Shown piece after piece: positions 1 to 10,865 of a DNA stretch of 64,000 bases. A program made the position numbers and the translations under genes. Each line of letters begins with the position of its first letter. Positions within the stretch are counted from its first letter, which is position 1. The stretch covers positions 18,239,223 through 18,303,222 of the forward strand of contig NC_088301.1 of NCBI RefSeq assembly GCF_032854445.1. The letters are read 5' to 3'. Origin of the DNA: Liolophura sinensis. Its lineage: Eukaryota; Mollusca; Polyplacophora; Chitonida; Chitonidae. The notes beneath the pieces were generated by a model. The model searched no databases. It was not told where the DNA came from and was given only the letters and a program-made list of their open reading frames with translations.

Positions 1-1569
1 GCTGGTTAGTCTCATAACATTATGAAACAGGCCCCAGACCACAAAGCGATCTCAGACTTAAAGGTGGAGAAAACATAAAAATAACATTAAGTTCAGATGA
101 AAGAGTGCGAAAAGTTATTTCTAAATGTGGTCTTCAAATTTTTTCGATTTTTCCTTAAGAAGAAAAAACACTTGAAAATAATTATTGTATTGTGGGTATT
201 TTAGACCACCTTAGGTATTTAAAATCTTTGATTAATAATGTTAAACAGGTTCAATAAATATTTTTGCACTAGAATTTGTTGTTTTCAGTGAAAATGTATT
301 AAACCTCAATTTGGATCATATTTATATTTTTAATATGTTTATAAATATTGTCTTAATTTTGGTTAAATGCATATGTTTCGAAATAAACAACAAATTTACA
401 TTCAAATAAATTTATTCAGCAAGCATCACATGCTTATTTAGAACATTATTATGTAACAACGATAATACCAAAAGTTGGTCCCAAATACCCACCATACAAA
501 AATCAAAAAAAATATTAAAGATCATATCTGCAAATAAGCCTTGATGCTCTTTCATCTGATTTTAGCATCAGTTTAATGTTTTCTTCTCCTTTAAGTAAAA
601 ATTTCAGTCGCTTAACTTGAAATTTTCCTTTCCCTTCTATAAGCTGCAATTTGCTTTACAATATCTTACCCAAAACGCACGATGCCAATCAATATTTTGA
701 CATTGTTACGTAAGAAATAACAAGCTTTAAGTGATTTGAAATTACTGTAGACTATTCTTCTTTACAGATATGCATATCACAAAACTTACGCTTTTTTCCA
801 ACCGTTGACGAAATACAGTCTCGTTGAATGCTTGGAGACCTTGTCAGATTATGTTATATAAATTTAGATATCTGTTAGACACATAACATTAAGGCATCAC
901 GGTTACCAAAATTGTTAACACCTTTGTGACATTAGATTACACGCAAAAAAACATTGCACGTGACGATTCATAAAATACATATGTTTTATGGTTTGAAATC
1001 TTTTCTAACAAGCCATCAGCGACAATCATTTGTGTTAGGCAACAAGTCACAGAAAAAATTCAGTTATAACACTCAAGGCAGTTTAGTCTTTCCAGCCATC
1101 AACAAGAGCAAACATTTGCTCGAGCGTATGACTGATCCTATCGCTGCCCATCCTATAAAGGTCTGTTTTTATCTCCGCAGTGAAGACTGGTTCGTGTTTT
1201 GAGAAATGTCTCATATCATACCGGCTTCTACCTTCGTAATAACTCTGACAAAGATGTAGGAGAATACCCGTGCTTCTCGGAAAGAGTTTAGTTCAGGTTT
1301 CAGGGGAGTACGGTGTGACACAGACAATACACTTGTGATTTGTACACAACTCTTGTGAACTACTGTTGACTGGAGTCAATCCTCCGAATTAACATAGCCT
1401 ACGAACGAACAACTTGTGTAATGAAAGTAAATGATGGATAAAGATTTACGCCTGTATTTAGGGTTAGGTCTAACCTAGTTAACTCACTAAATCTTTTAAA
1501 TTGTCAACATTGTTCCATCGAGGTTAATCTCAGACCGGTTGTTTAATTTTGATCAATTCATTTCACCAG
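1..1569. other. AT-rich intron sequence upstream of the first visible exon of gene A
   Basis: No exon, RNA gene or intact mobile element is recognisable. Open frames here are short and show no domain. A stretch near 690-722 matches, in reverse complement, sequence near 21283-21310, so it is probably part of a dispersed repeat. The stretch is inferred to be an intron of gene A because the next exon begins in phase 1, which requires coding sequence further upstream. Confidence 0.5.
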
Positions 1570-1713
1570 CCTGCAGTCCATCCACATGGGGTCCTGACTG
1601 TAACGAGACTTGCGGTAAGTGTCATGACGGGGCTGTCTGTGACAGGGTCAATGGGAACTGTCCACAGGGAAGTCCTTATTGTGCCACAGGATATACAGGA
1701 CTTCGCTGTACAC
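1570..1713 (+). CDS. Gene A exon: 8-cysteine EGF-like repeat
   Basis: The exon is 144 bp, opened by an acceptor AG at 1568-1569 and closed by a consensus GTGAGT donor at 1714. It is phase 1 at both ends. The translated repeat begins CSPSTWGPDC and has eight cysteines in the pattern of MEGF/laminin-type EGF modules, with the usual GxxC elements and a terminal GYTGLRC. It would lie in the extracellular part of the receptor. The frame closes soon after the donor, as expected for intron. It resembles the gene B exons at 37881 and 48420 more than the two following gene A exons. Confidence 0.85.
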
Positions 1714-1939
1714 GTGAGTACACCACTAACACTTGATTCTTTTGATCTGTCCCCAACGTTAACGAAGGTCAGAATAATCCAGCTAGTCTAGACTTATGAA
1801 CATTGCCCAGCGTAATCAAACCCCACAGGGTCACAAAAGTTTCATTTGGATGATATGCTGACAGTGTGACTCTCTACTTTTAATTATTTATTAATCAATA
1901 TTTAGTGCTATGCTAAATGTACTTTTTTGGTGGTGTTTT

Positions 1940-2170
1940 TAGCTTGTTCTTCTGGTCCTTCGTGAAATAACTGTTCAAACTCCTGTAGTGTGAACTGTTT
2001 GAATATCCTCTGTAACGTTACGACTGGTGTCAGTGAGGGAGGATGTCACCGGGGTTACACTTGGGAACGCTGTGATAGAAGTAATATACCAAGGGTCATG
2101 GGGAGATAACTGTGTAAACACCTGGAGTGTGAATTGTATCAGTCCCGGCTGTAACTTATTCAGCGAGACT
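1940..2170 (+). pseudogene. Two decayed copies of an EGF exon
   Basis: Sequence is clearly related to the EGF exon at 4322 and its satellite (gagggaggatgtcaccggg, ggggagataactgtgtaaac), but the frame is broken and several cysteine codons are lost. The two copies are joined directly with no intron between them, like the larger array at 4460-5455. They are probably non-coding relics of the same expansion. Confidence 0.65.
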
Positions 2171-2409
2171 AAAAACATGATGAGTAAACATTTTACGTGT
2201 GCATTTTAGTTTGGGCCTACTGGAACACTTGACACATTATTTTTGTATACATCCGTGATAAGAAACCTTATCTAACGTATTCTTTTCAAAGATTCTTTTG
2301 ATCTGCCTTCATCGTCAACAGTGCCCAAAGCAATCCAGCTAGTCTAGGCTCAAGGCCATTACTCAACGTAATTAAATTGCTCAAACGCACAAACGTGCAA
2401 ATCTGAAGT

Positions 2410-3235
2410 CTGGCCAGAAATGTCTAATTCTGCTAAAGTCATTGCGATGGGGATCTATGCGTATATACATACGTAGATATATAAATTCGTATACCAGCCC
2501 CCAACCAACAAGAACGCTCCAGGTCAATAATCACAAGGCCAATTCCCAAAGACGATGTATAACACACACCACCAAAAAATTAGTAAATATATTAAGTACG
2601 AACATGGGATGGAATTATGCAAAGACAAGCAGTTTTTAATGGTGTTGGGAAGAGGCAAGGGATGGTCTAGGCGACTGAGTTAAATCAGTCTTCAAATCGA
2701 GTACCATGCTAGAATATCAGTTCTCTCAGTTGCGCTTAGGCTGGAACTGTTCTTATATATTCAGCTGGGCGATGTACTTCAATACGATGAATATGCACAC
2801 CCTAACACCGGGATAAGCGGAATTAGATACAGACAAGCGGTAGAGTGCCATATACCCCGGACGCTCTGCTCATGTTTACTTTCAAGAGAACTACATGTAT
2901 GCTCATTGTAAAACTTAAGAAACTTCGAGTGAAGACGTTCGATGTAAACACCTTGATACATTAGTTTTTGCAGTAATAACTTGTGACTTTGAAATCGTCA
3001 CACAACACGCAGGGTCTAACAAATGCTACACTTCACATAGATGTTATTAGTGAGAAATTCCGTTAACTCAGTGAACATGGAAACATCCCATAAACGGCGA
3101 CCCTAGAATGTAGGAGAACTGAAGAATGCTTTGTTGCCTCTGACGTTAATATAGCGGTAAACATTTTCATCAAACACCGAAACATATGTAAATGACGTGC
3201 CGCTGTAGGTATCTCACTCTAAATGTCAACATTTT
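2410..3235 (+). repeat. Dispersed repeat R1, copy 1
   Basis: This block is recognisably similar to 59765-60330, 60655-61520 and, more weakly, 19925-20530. Shared landmarks are a 'ctccaggtcaataatcac' segment, an 'aaacttaagaaacttcgagt' segment and a 'cacgcaggrtctaacaaatg' segment. No coding function is seen. A block near its right end (about 3100-3225) is inverted relative to copy 3. Confidence 0.65.
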
Positions 3236-3244
3236 CCAGACTGT

Positions 3245-3680
3245 TTCTTATATCAGTGATTGTGTTCTACTGGAATCTGATTTGGACAAATGTTTTCAGT
3301 GGTGCCAAGATTGGCAATTATAACTGAATGCTTCCAAATGTTCTTAATTAACTTCCCTCTCAAAAATAATATCCAGCTATTTTAGTATAGTCTATGATCA
3401 AACACACTGTCCACATTACATGAAGTCAAAGGTCTTGTTGTGTATCTGACTGATGAACTAAACTTCTCCTCAAGTTACAAACATAGTAAGTGGAACTTTC
3501 AGATTCCTCGGAATTTCAAAACGCAATTCTACATATTTATCCAAAGCCCCTGTCCGCGTATCCCCCTCAAAATCCGTTTTACTCTCCATCTAGTTGTTTA
3601 TTGTTGCGGAAGAACCATGTTTTAATAGGGTCCCACGATCTTTTAGACAAATTGCACTGCTTGTTGCTTTTTTGAACTGC
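3245..3680 (+). mobile_element. LINE reverse-transcriptase 3' remnant
   Basis: A broken reading includes LESDLDKCFQWCQDWQL, then after a stop LNASKC, which is the motif that follows the catalytic region in CR1/Jockey-type non-LTR reverse transcriptases. Further on, a YLTDELNFSS-like segment matches the better preserved fragment at 61640-61870. Stops and frameshifts make it inactive. The clade is inferred from motifs only. Confidence 0.6.
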
Positions 3681-4321
3681 ATGTTGATACATGGTGGTCT
3701 TGTTATTACCACTCCCAACGTACCACTTACAACACATGCGTCGCTTCCCTCGCTCCATTTACATCACTGCCGTCACTGCCAAATTTTGTACAGAAATACT
3801 TAACAACGTCGAGATCACTGAGGTCACCGTGATGAGGCAGGAAGTGATGACAGGAAACATAAAAAATCCTTTGGTCACACATACTTTATACACATGCTTT
3901 CTCTGTATAAAATCTATGCACATTATGATTGTAACAAACATTTTAAACAGATTTTTTAGTAATAGTGATTAAATAGTTTCGTTACACAGGCTGCAATGTC
4001 CAAGTTTGTCAAGCTGTAGTGTAAAGAAAGGCGAATGCGCTGGGAGGACTATCACCTTTAAGTACATTTTTGTCCCAAATATGTTTTACTGGTCAAAATA
4101 ATGTAGGGGTTTGTCAAAATTTAATCTGAATTAAACGTATAAAATTGTTTCTCTAATACGCAATAAACCATCAAGAGAATGTTGCACAAAGATGTGTTAA
4201 AATGTAAAATCAAATTTTGATAAATTCATACATTATTTTAAATCGTATTTAACATACGTGGTAAATTTGGGTCAAGAAAGCCTTTACATAGATGAGAGAA
4301 AAGTTGTACTTTTGGTTACAG
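3681..4321. other. Intron of gene A, no gene seen
   Basis: This is AT-rich intron sequence leading to the EGF exon at 4322. Short open frames on both strands show no domain or repeat. Confidence 0.5.
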
Positions 4322-4459
4322 CATGTGACTCTGGGATGTGGGGGAATAACTGTGTAAACACCTGTAGTGAGAACTGTACCAATCCTGTCTGCAACGTTAC
4401 AACTGGTGTCTGCGAGGGAGGATGTCATCTGGATTACACAGGGGAACGCTGTGACACAG
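4322..4459 (+). CDS. Gene A exon: 8-cysteine EGF-like repeat
   Basis: The exon is 138 bp (46 codons) in phase 1-1, with acceptor TTACAG before 4322 and donor GTAATA at 4460. It encodes eight cysteines (CDSGMWGNNC at the start, GERCDTG at the end) in the same spacing as the exon at 6012. Extracellular module of the receptor. It is the only intact member of the repeat family that continues in tandem to 5455. Because those neighbours have decayed, this copy could also be dispensable, but its frame and splice sites are intact. Confidence 0.8.
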
Positions 4460-5455
4460 GTAATATACCCAGGGCCATGGGGGAATAACTGTTTAAACAC
4501 CTGTAGTAAGAACTGTGTAACATTAGGACGGGTGTCTGTGAGGGAGGATGTCAACCATGTTACACCATGGCACAGATAATACATCCATGGTCATGGGGAG
4601 ATAACCGTGTAAACACCTTCAGTGAGAACTGTGTAAAAGTCCGCATGTAGTCTTACGACTGTTGTCTGTGAGGGAGGATGTCATCCGGGTTACACAGGAG
4701 AAAGGCTGTGACACAGGTAATATACCCAGGGCCATGGGGGAATAACTGTTTAAACACCTGTAGTAAGAACTGTGTGACATTAGCACGGGTGTCTGTGAGG
4801 GAGGATGTCAACCGGGTTACACGATGGCACAGGTAATACATTCAGGGTCATGATTAGATAACCGTGTAAACACCTGTAGTGAGAACTGTATCAATCCCGC
4901 CTGTAACGTTACGACTGGTGTCTGTGAGAGAGGATGTCAACCGGGTTACACATGGGAACACTGTGACACGGGTAATAGACGCAGGGTGATGGGGGGAATA
5001 CTGTGTAAGCACCTGCAGTGAGAACTGTGTAACGTTACGACAAGTGTCTGTGAGGGAGGACGTCATCCAAGTTACACAGGGGAAAGGCTGTGACACAGGT
5101 AATAGCCCAAGTGTCATGGGGAGATAACTGTGAAAACACCTCCAGTGAAAACTGTATCAATCTCCGGCTTTAATGTCACGACAGGGGAGTATGATGGGGG
5201 ATGTTATCCATGTTACGCAAGGAACACTGTGGCAGAAGTGATAAACCCAGGATCATGAGGAGATAACCGTGAGAGCACCTCCAGTGAGAGCTGTGTAACG
5301 TTACGACTAGTGTAGGTGAGGGGGAATGTCATTAGGGTTACACATGAGAACGCTGTGACACAGGTAATGTACCCAGGATCTTGGGGAGATATCTGTGTAA
5401 ACACCTCTGGTGAGAACTGTGTAAAGTTTCGACTCGTGTCTGTGTAGGGTAATTC
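4460..5455 (+). repeat. Satellite derived from an EGF exon, about 8 tandem decayed copies
   Basis: Units of roughly 125-140 bp follow the intact exon head to tail. Each keeps recognisable landmarks: a gggagataactgtgtaaac start, a tgtgagggaggatgtcaycc middle and a gacacaggtaatayacc end that includes the former splice donor. Longer units (with the atcaatcc..tgtaacgtt segment) and shorter ones tend to alternate, suggesting a two-unit block of about 265 bp was amplified. Most copies carry stops or frameshifts, so the array is not coding. No intron separates the units; the exon plus donor was the amplified unit. Confidence 0.75.
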
Positions 5456-5535
5456 CATAACCGCTGGGAACCGTGAACAATTACTGTCCCTCATTGTGAA
5501 GTAACATGTACAATGACCGCTTCTGTGTCCTCCAG

Positions 5536-5830
5536 TTAGGCTCATAGCGTCCACCTCGAAGTTGAGAGACTTGGGATCAAACCCGGGTTTGGTTACACCA
5601 AATACGTTAAAAACGGTACTTGTTGCCACCTCACTAGGTGATCAGCACTGAGAGGCTAGAACAAGGAAGCAGGACTGGTTGGCCTGGTGTCAGTATAATG
5701 TGACCGGATGGGGCGTCATGTTTGGTGTCTTGGGCATGATATTTCAGTGGCGACATGACTTTGTTGGCGTAAGCTCGTCCTGCCACAAGAGGACACAGTA
5801 AAAGTACACATGTAATGACTCCACGTCATA
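5536..5830 (+). mobile_element. tRNA-headed SINE, decayed
   Basis: A head resembling a tRNA promoter is present, with a B-box-like gggatcaaaccc near 5573. It is followed by a body (tgtcagtataatgtgaccgg and onward) that is also found at 8962-9093. No clear target-site duplication was found. It is a non-coding RNA polymerase III type retroelement by inference. Confidence 0.5.
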
Positions 5831-6011
5831 TAGATGAAAAATTGTTAAGTACGACGTAAAGACTCAAGCATGCATATATACATACAGGTTTATTCTACAA
5901 TGTAAGTTTTACCGACTGTTGTCAAGACATTGATGTTCTGTAAATAATTGCTACATGTACCCAATACAAAGCCGATGGAATCTTCTTATACGAAAAGAAT
6001 CCCCATTTCAG

Positions 6012-6149
6012 TTTGTCAGCCTGGGTCATGGGGAGATAACTGCGCGAGAACGTGTAGCGAGTATTGCCTGGAGCAGCCGTGTAACGCTCAGACCGGCGCC
6101 TGTGAGGGAGGATGTCAACCGGGGTACGCTGGGAAATTTTGTGAGAGCG
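6012..6149 (+). CDS. Gene A exon: 8-cysteine EGF-like repeat
   Basis: The exon is 138 bp in phase 1-1, with acceptor ATTTCAG before 6012 and consensus donor GTAAGT at 6150. A second AG at 6018-6019 would remove the first cysteine, so 6012 is preferred. The peptide starts CQPGSWGDNC and ends GKFCESG, with eight cysteines. Phase 1 exit fits directly to the transmembrane exon at 15778, so this is probably the last extracellular module of the receptor. Confidence 0.85.
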
Positions 6150-7087
6150 GTAAGTGAAAACCATATCGGTAGCATAAAGGGAAAACTTTTTTTGTAAATG
6201 CCGATGTGTTCATTAGTATTATAAACAGTATAACACTGTATAATTTTTTTGAGTATAATATTCCACTTAAAAGTAAAAGTATATTAAATTTTAATTTAAA
6301 TATTTGATGACACCGGTACCATATGTTTTTGTAGTACAGTTTAAATCGCTTTTTGATGATCTTGCTGTGAAGGAGATATAACATAAAATATGGAGTGTTA
6401 GCGTGCTGCTTTATAGGCGCTACTCTTGACTAAACATATATACGATTACAATGTCGTTATGCTCATTATCGTTATTTTTTCATTAAACTGGTATAAAATT
6501 TGTTTTAACTTTGAGTTCTACAGCATCTGGGTGGTTTTTTTTTTTTGTTTTTTGTTTTTTTTTTTCGCTCCATTGGTTTCTCATATTCCTGGTGTTATAA
6601 TTATCAACAGACTAAGGCGAATGCGGGCACTTTTTAGATTTTCATCACCCCATGTATGCTGAATAGAAGATGACATGTTCACAGAGCTGATAGTAATATT
6701 TTCTGTTGTAAAATCTTCGAAATTGGTAGGACAAAAAAAGGAAGAAAAGTATTAGAAATGTCGCACTGAAAGTTTCAGGTGATCAACTCGCTGTTGTTTG
6801 ATTCATCGACGTAAGCTGTTGAGGTTTATCCTCGATGTTAAGAATAGACTACCCATACCACGACGATTTGGTATGGATGGAGACATTTGTCTTAGCAGAT
6901 GAAAATGATGATCCCCTTTTTTTTTGTTCCCTTGAAAATCGTCTTAAAAGTAATAAAAATAGATACTACTGTGTTTACTCGGGTATATTATAGAGAAGAA
7001 ACACAATATAATAGCGCATGCACATGTGTCTTTTGTCTTTGTCTGTTTAATTGTTATTGGAATGGTTTCATTCTACTATTTTTAGAG

Positions 7088-7118
<31 letters not shown>

Positions 7119-7440
7119 CATATACCTATGCGTGTTACCCGCCTGATACAGAGCCCCCTGATATTTTTTCGTATCACCATCCTCTGAACATTTTGCACGC
7201 GTGGAACTACTTTCGCATCGAGTGACCTTTCGCTGCAGAGCTGACCTACTTACACTAACATACGACTTATTCTCCCTAAATTTAAGACCCAGAAAAACTA
7301 ATAAAAATTTTTCTACACTGTTTACATGCCAACATTATGGGCATAAAGGTTATAATCAAATATTTTCGTCATTTTTTGTGTCGTCTGCTTCGTGATTTTT
7401 GGCGTCAAGTTACATTCCGTAACGCTGATAGCTGTCGATG
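6150..7440. other. Intron of gene A with low-complexity tracts
   Basis: AT-rich sequence with T-rich runs near 6532-6565 and a (TA)n microsatellite near 7088-7113. No exon with EGF-type cysteine spacing is visible. Confidence 0.5.
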
Positions 7441-8050
7441 TCAAACTATATGACTGCCCGGTAGAGGCGTACAAAGTCTACAAGGACCACAGGCCACCAA
7501 AAATGTGAACAGCCGACAATCCATTTTACCTCGGCATCAATTACAAAAGATAAGTTTGCAGCAATGTTTGGTACAAATGCCAACCAATGGGAGATCACAT
7601 CCTAAAATCAATTATGAAAACCATGGCAAAACGATCGTACTTACCTGGCCGTTTTACAAACCACAGTGCCCGCAAAACAACATGTAACCGTCTCCATCAT
7701 TCTGGCGTAGCTCCCGTGACTATTATGCAACTCACTGGTCACAAAAATGTTGCAAGTATAAATAATTACGCTGTTTTTTTTCTCTTGGTATGTAGGAAAA
7801 GATGAGCCACATCATTTCAAATGCACCGGTCACAAAGCCTTCGGCTGCGAGCGTAACTCTTTCTCCCAATCCAGTACATCCACAGAAATTGATGCAGCTG
7901 CCCCATCATATTCTACAGTACAGAATGATCTGTTTGTTTCACAGAATTTCACAGACAATGTAAACCATGCCACCAGAACATGTACAACTGCCGGTATTTT
8001 CCAAGGTGCATCCTTCTCAAATTGCACGTTCCACCTCAATTTCTGTCACG
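7441..8050 (+). mobile_element. Crypton-like tyrosine recombinase remnant
   Basis: One frame carries DCPVEAYKVYKDHRPPKM, a stop, then after further stops FTNHSARKTTCNRL and QLTGHKNVASINNYA. This matches the C-terminal tyrosine recombinase domain found in Crypton transposons and in the Crypton-derived DUF3504 domain of ZMYM2/QRICH1/KCTD1-type proteins. The HxxR pair lies at 7662-7673, a GH at 7737-7742 and a candidate catalytic Tyr at 7767-7769. A downstream segment reads GIFQGASFSNCTF, also usual for this family. Premature stops (for example at 7506) show it is inactive. A decayed host gene of the same family is an alternative. Confidence 0.65.
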
Positions 8051-8584
8051 GATCAGCTACCCATTAACTTTTTCAAGAACTCACAGAGACTTCAGCAAAT
8101 TTAAAGAACTTTCAGTAATCCACATGCAATTAAATCACTTCTTTACTTCTAAAATTGGTGGTTGACCTAATTTAGCGCACTTTACAGCAGCTATAATCAA
8201 TTGCAAAATGCCACTTGTCAGGTTTGAGATGATGTTCATATAAACGTTACAGTTCTTGCATTCAGATAGCATCTGTGTTTCGAAAAGCCTGCTATACTTA
8301 CTTGATGTTGTATAAATAATATTTCCACGGTTTTTCGAGTCTTTGTTTTATTTTATTTTCTTTATTTTCATATTGTTTTTTTACCCAATGTTTGTGTCTT
8401 CAGCAGTGGTCAACTTTTTTGAAATAAGCTATATTTAGAACGAAATCCATGTGCGCGTAAAAGTTTGTGAGCGTTATGACGGCCTGTGCACTGCCAGACA
8501 CTATACGCTAAGCAAAGTAGTCTGAAGAAATATCTGGATTTTATGCCCCCCAAAGTAGTGTCAATAGAAGGTATATGATAAATA

Positions 8585-8742
8585 GATTATCATTACACTG
8601 TGGAGATCTGCATTGTCGCATCTGCTCTCGTTCTCTGCAGTTGCATCGCCGTATCGACCTAGCCCTGCGGGCTTGGTCGATACGGCGACGGAACAGTAGA
8701 GAACACGAGCAGATACGACGATGCAGATCAGCACAGTGTGAT

Positions 8743-8749
<7 letters not shown>
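8585..8749. repeat. 165-bp fold-back (hairpin) element
   Basis: Two arms of about 75 nt are imperfect reverse complements: gattatcattacactgtg at the left outer end against cacagtgtgatgataatc at the right, and cgccgtatcgacc against ggtcgatacggcg next to the loop. The spacer is about 12 nt. This looks like a fold-back MITE or a mobile inverted repeat. No coding content. Confidence 0.8.

Positions 8750-8819
<70 letters not shown>
8749..8819. repeat. Compound (CT)n(AT)n microsatellite
   Basis: About 37 bp of CT repeats followed by about 34 bp of AT repeats, directly abutting the right arm of the hairpin. The position suggests it grew from the terminal dinucleotides of the inserted element. Confidence 0.95.
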
Positions 8820-8822
<3 letters not shown>

Positions 8823-8961
8823 TCCAAAACGCTTGAATGTCCCTTGGAGTCAGCCCTGTAAGACTACAAATGCGCAGGTTGCAACAAAACTTTCAGGACA
8901 CTCAAATTTCCATCATGTCTCAGTTCTGTCAATTTCCTTAAGGCAAGCAAAGGCCTCTCTT

Positions 8962-9093
8962 TTCTAAGGGACGGGATTGCCTGACGCAGTGTCAGCATAA
9001 TGTGACCGGGTAGAGTGTTATTTCTGATGTCTTCGGCATAATACATCATTGGCGGCAGAACCTTGTCGGCATGGACGCCTGGCCACAGGAGTG
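8962..9093 (+). mobile_element. SINE-like body, second copy
   Basis: Shares with 5669-5801 the run of landmarks tgtcagyataatgtgaccgg, ttggtgtctt-like and ctgsccacargag. The tRNA-like head is not evident here. Decayed and non-coding. Confidence 0.5.
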
Positions 9094-10382
9094 TACGATA
9101 TATGTTGTTACGGTATTGAAAACAGCAACAGAAAACAGACTCAGTGACTCAATATTACAATGTAAACAATGCTTTATATGTAAAATGAGACGTACAGTTT
9201 TACAGACAGTTCAACAACAACAACATAAAAAAACATACACATCAGTATTAACGGTCCTTAAAAGTTTCCAGTTCACCTTTGCATCCCAAGGAGCGTATTC
9301 CAGGAGGTCCAACGTAAAGACCATGGGATAAACACACAATTCACACAAGTCACAAATTGTCCCAGACAGGTACTTCGCCAGGTTAGCGAACACGAACACA
9401 TTACACAGGTTACACAGAACTGGAACAGTCAAGCCTTTGAATGACGTCACACCCGCAGAGCACAACACAGGGTAAATACAGGCATGGAGGTATAATCCAC
9501 GTTAGAACAGTCACAGCTCCCGCAGAAGCTCACAAACGAGCCGTTTAGAGACGTAGAGTAATGTCACCTTGTGGCAGAACGAACGTCCTTTGCAAAACTG
9601 AAAACTTCAGTTTAGAGTCCTTGACGACCTTGTCGGTCAGGTGAGGTCAGCGTGTTAAACAAATTACACAGTCAACACTGTATAATCATAATAAAGATCC
9701 GAACACCAATAAACGTGACTTCCGCAGAAATTCACATAAACCAGACATCAGTACTACTGTGGTACACAAACGGTGCCGGCATAAAAATCTGTCCTCCCAA
9801 ATGAAACTGGCATCACCAGCTCATATCAATATAATGGACTCGATACGAGAGCATCACACGCTCTCCTGGCTCCCAGTGGATGCAGCAAAAATACCTCCAC
9901 TCTGCACAGAAAACACGGCTTATATACGTTCCAGGTGGATTCAACTATTCTTAGACACAGAATTAACAGCCAATGAACAGCCAGTTAAATAAACAAAGCA
10001 TTGAACAAGGTGCTTTCCGCCAGGTCCGCGCTGTACATATATAACAGGGCCTGTTATGCTTATAACATATAACACAAAGGTCCGCAGACTAACAGTACAT
10101 GAAAACGTTAAATAGTCATACATAACAATGTGTATATGTACACACCTAATAACTCCGCATCGTTAACTGACCGAAAAATTACACCGTAAAACACTAAACA
10201 TACATACATACACACATACACACACACACACGCACACATACATGCATACTATGTTGAATTTTGAGACGTTGCAATAGCCAAGAAAAGAATCACACAGGAC
10301 TGTGACAAAAATTCTCAATTTTCGAAATTAACTTTTTCTTAAACTTTAACTTTTTTTTTCACATACAAAAGCTTGCATATCC
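9094..10382. other. Intron of gene A, no gene seen
   Basis: No conserved domain or exon is recognisable. A (CA)n-rich tract occupies about 10196-10245. The stretch ends where the Gypsy 5' LTR begins. Confidence 0.5.
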
Positions 10383-10542
10383 TGTTATGGATATGTCGAT
10401 GTGCATGATCTAGATCCACAATTTCACTGTGACCCAAGCGCACTTGATGTAGTGGGGAGTACACGAGTCAATAAAAGTCGTATGTGTTGCAGTATTTGGT
10501 CGTCGGTTGTATGTCATTATGCGAAGCCCGCAGACCTAAACA
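10383..10542 (+). repeat. 5' LTR of the Gypsy element
   Basis: 160 bp, starting tgttatggatatg and ending cagacctaaaca. It contains a caataaaa polyadenylation-like signal near 10470 that has become caattaaa in the 3' copy. Confidence 0.92.
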
Positions 10543-10560
10543 TGGTGTCAGAAGTGAAGT
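10543..10560 (+). other. Primer-binding site of the Gypsy element
   Basis: The sequence tggtgtcagaagtgaagt begins immediately after the LTR, where a tRNA 3' end pairs to prime minus-strand synthesis. The tRNA identity was not determined. The second Gypsy element at 42489 shares the first nine bases. Confidence 0.7.
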
Positions 10561-10865
10561 GACTGATTGTAGTATATGGCAGAAATTCATCGCAGCTCAC
10601 AGGACCGAGCTATTTGGCATTGTTATTGAATTTCATGCGATCGCACAGTGAACCACATGTAACGCTGTTTACAGTGGATGCCGCCATATTGGGTTTCGAC
10701 ATCAGAAGCTTCCTTGATGAACTTTTCGCTTGACATACGACGTGTATTTGTCATTTTGGTGAAAGAAAGAATATTACCAATAAGACTTTGAAAACTTTTA
10801 CGGTGAATTCAAGCATTTACAGACTCTGTGAATTACAATTTTCGCGTGAAAGGACCATCAAGGAA

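Noticed and set aside
5213-5629. Minus-strand 138-codon open frame
   Set aside because: Antisense reading of the EGF-exon satellite and an adjoining SINE head.
8575-8967. 130-codon plus-strand open frame with SLSLSL and YIYIYI runs
   Set aside because: Reads through the hairpin element and the (CT)n(AT)n tract.
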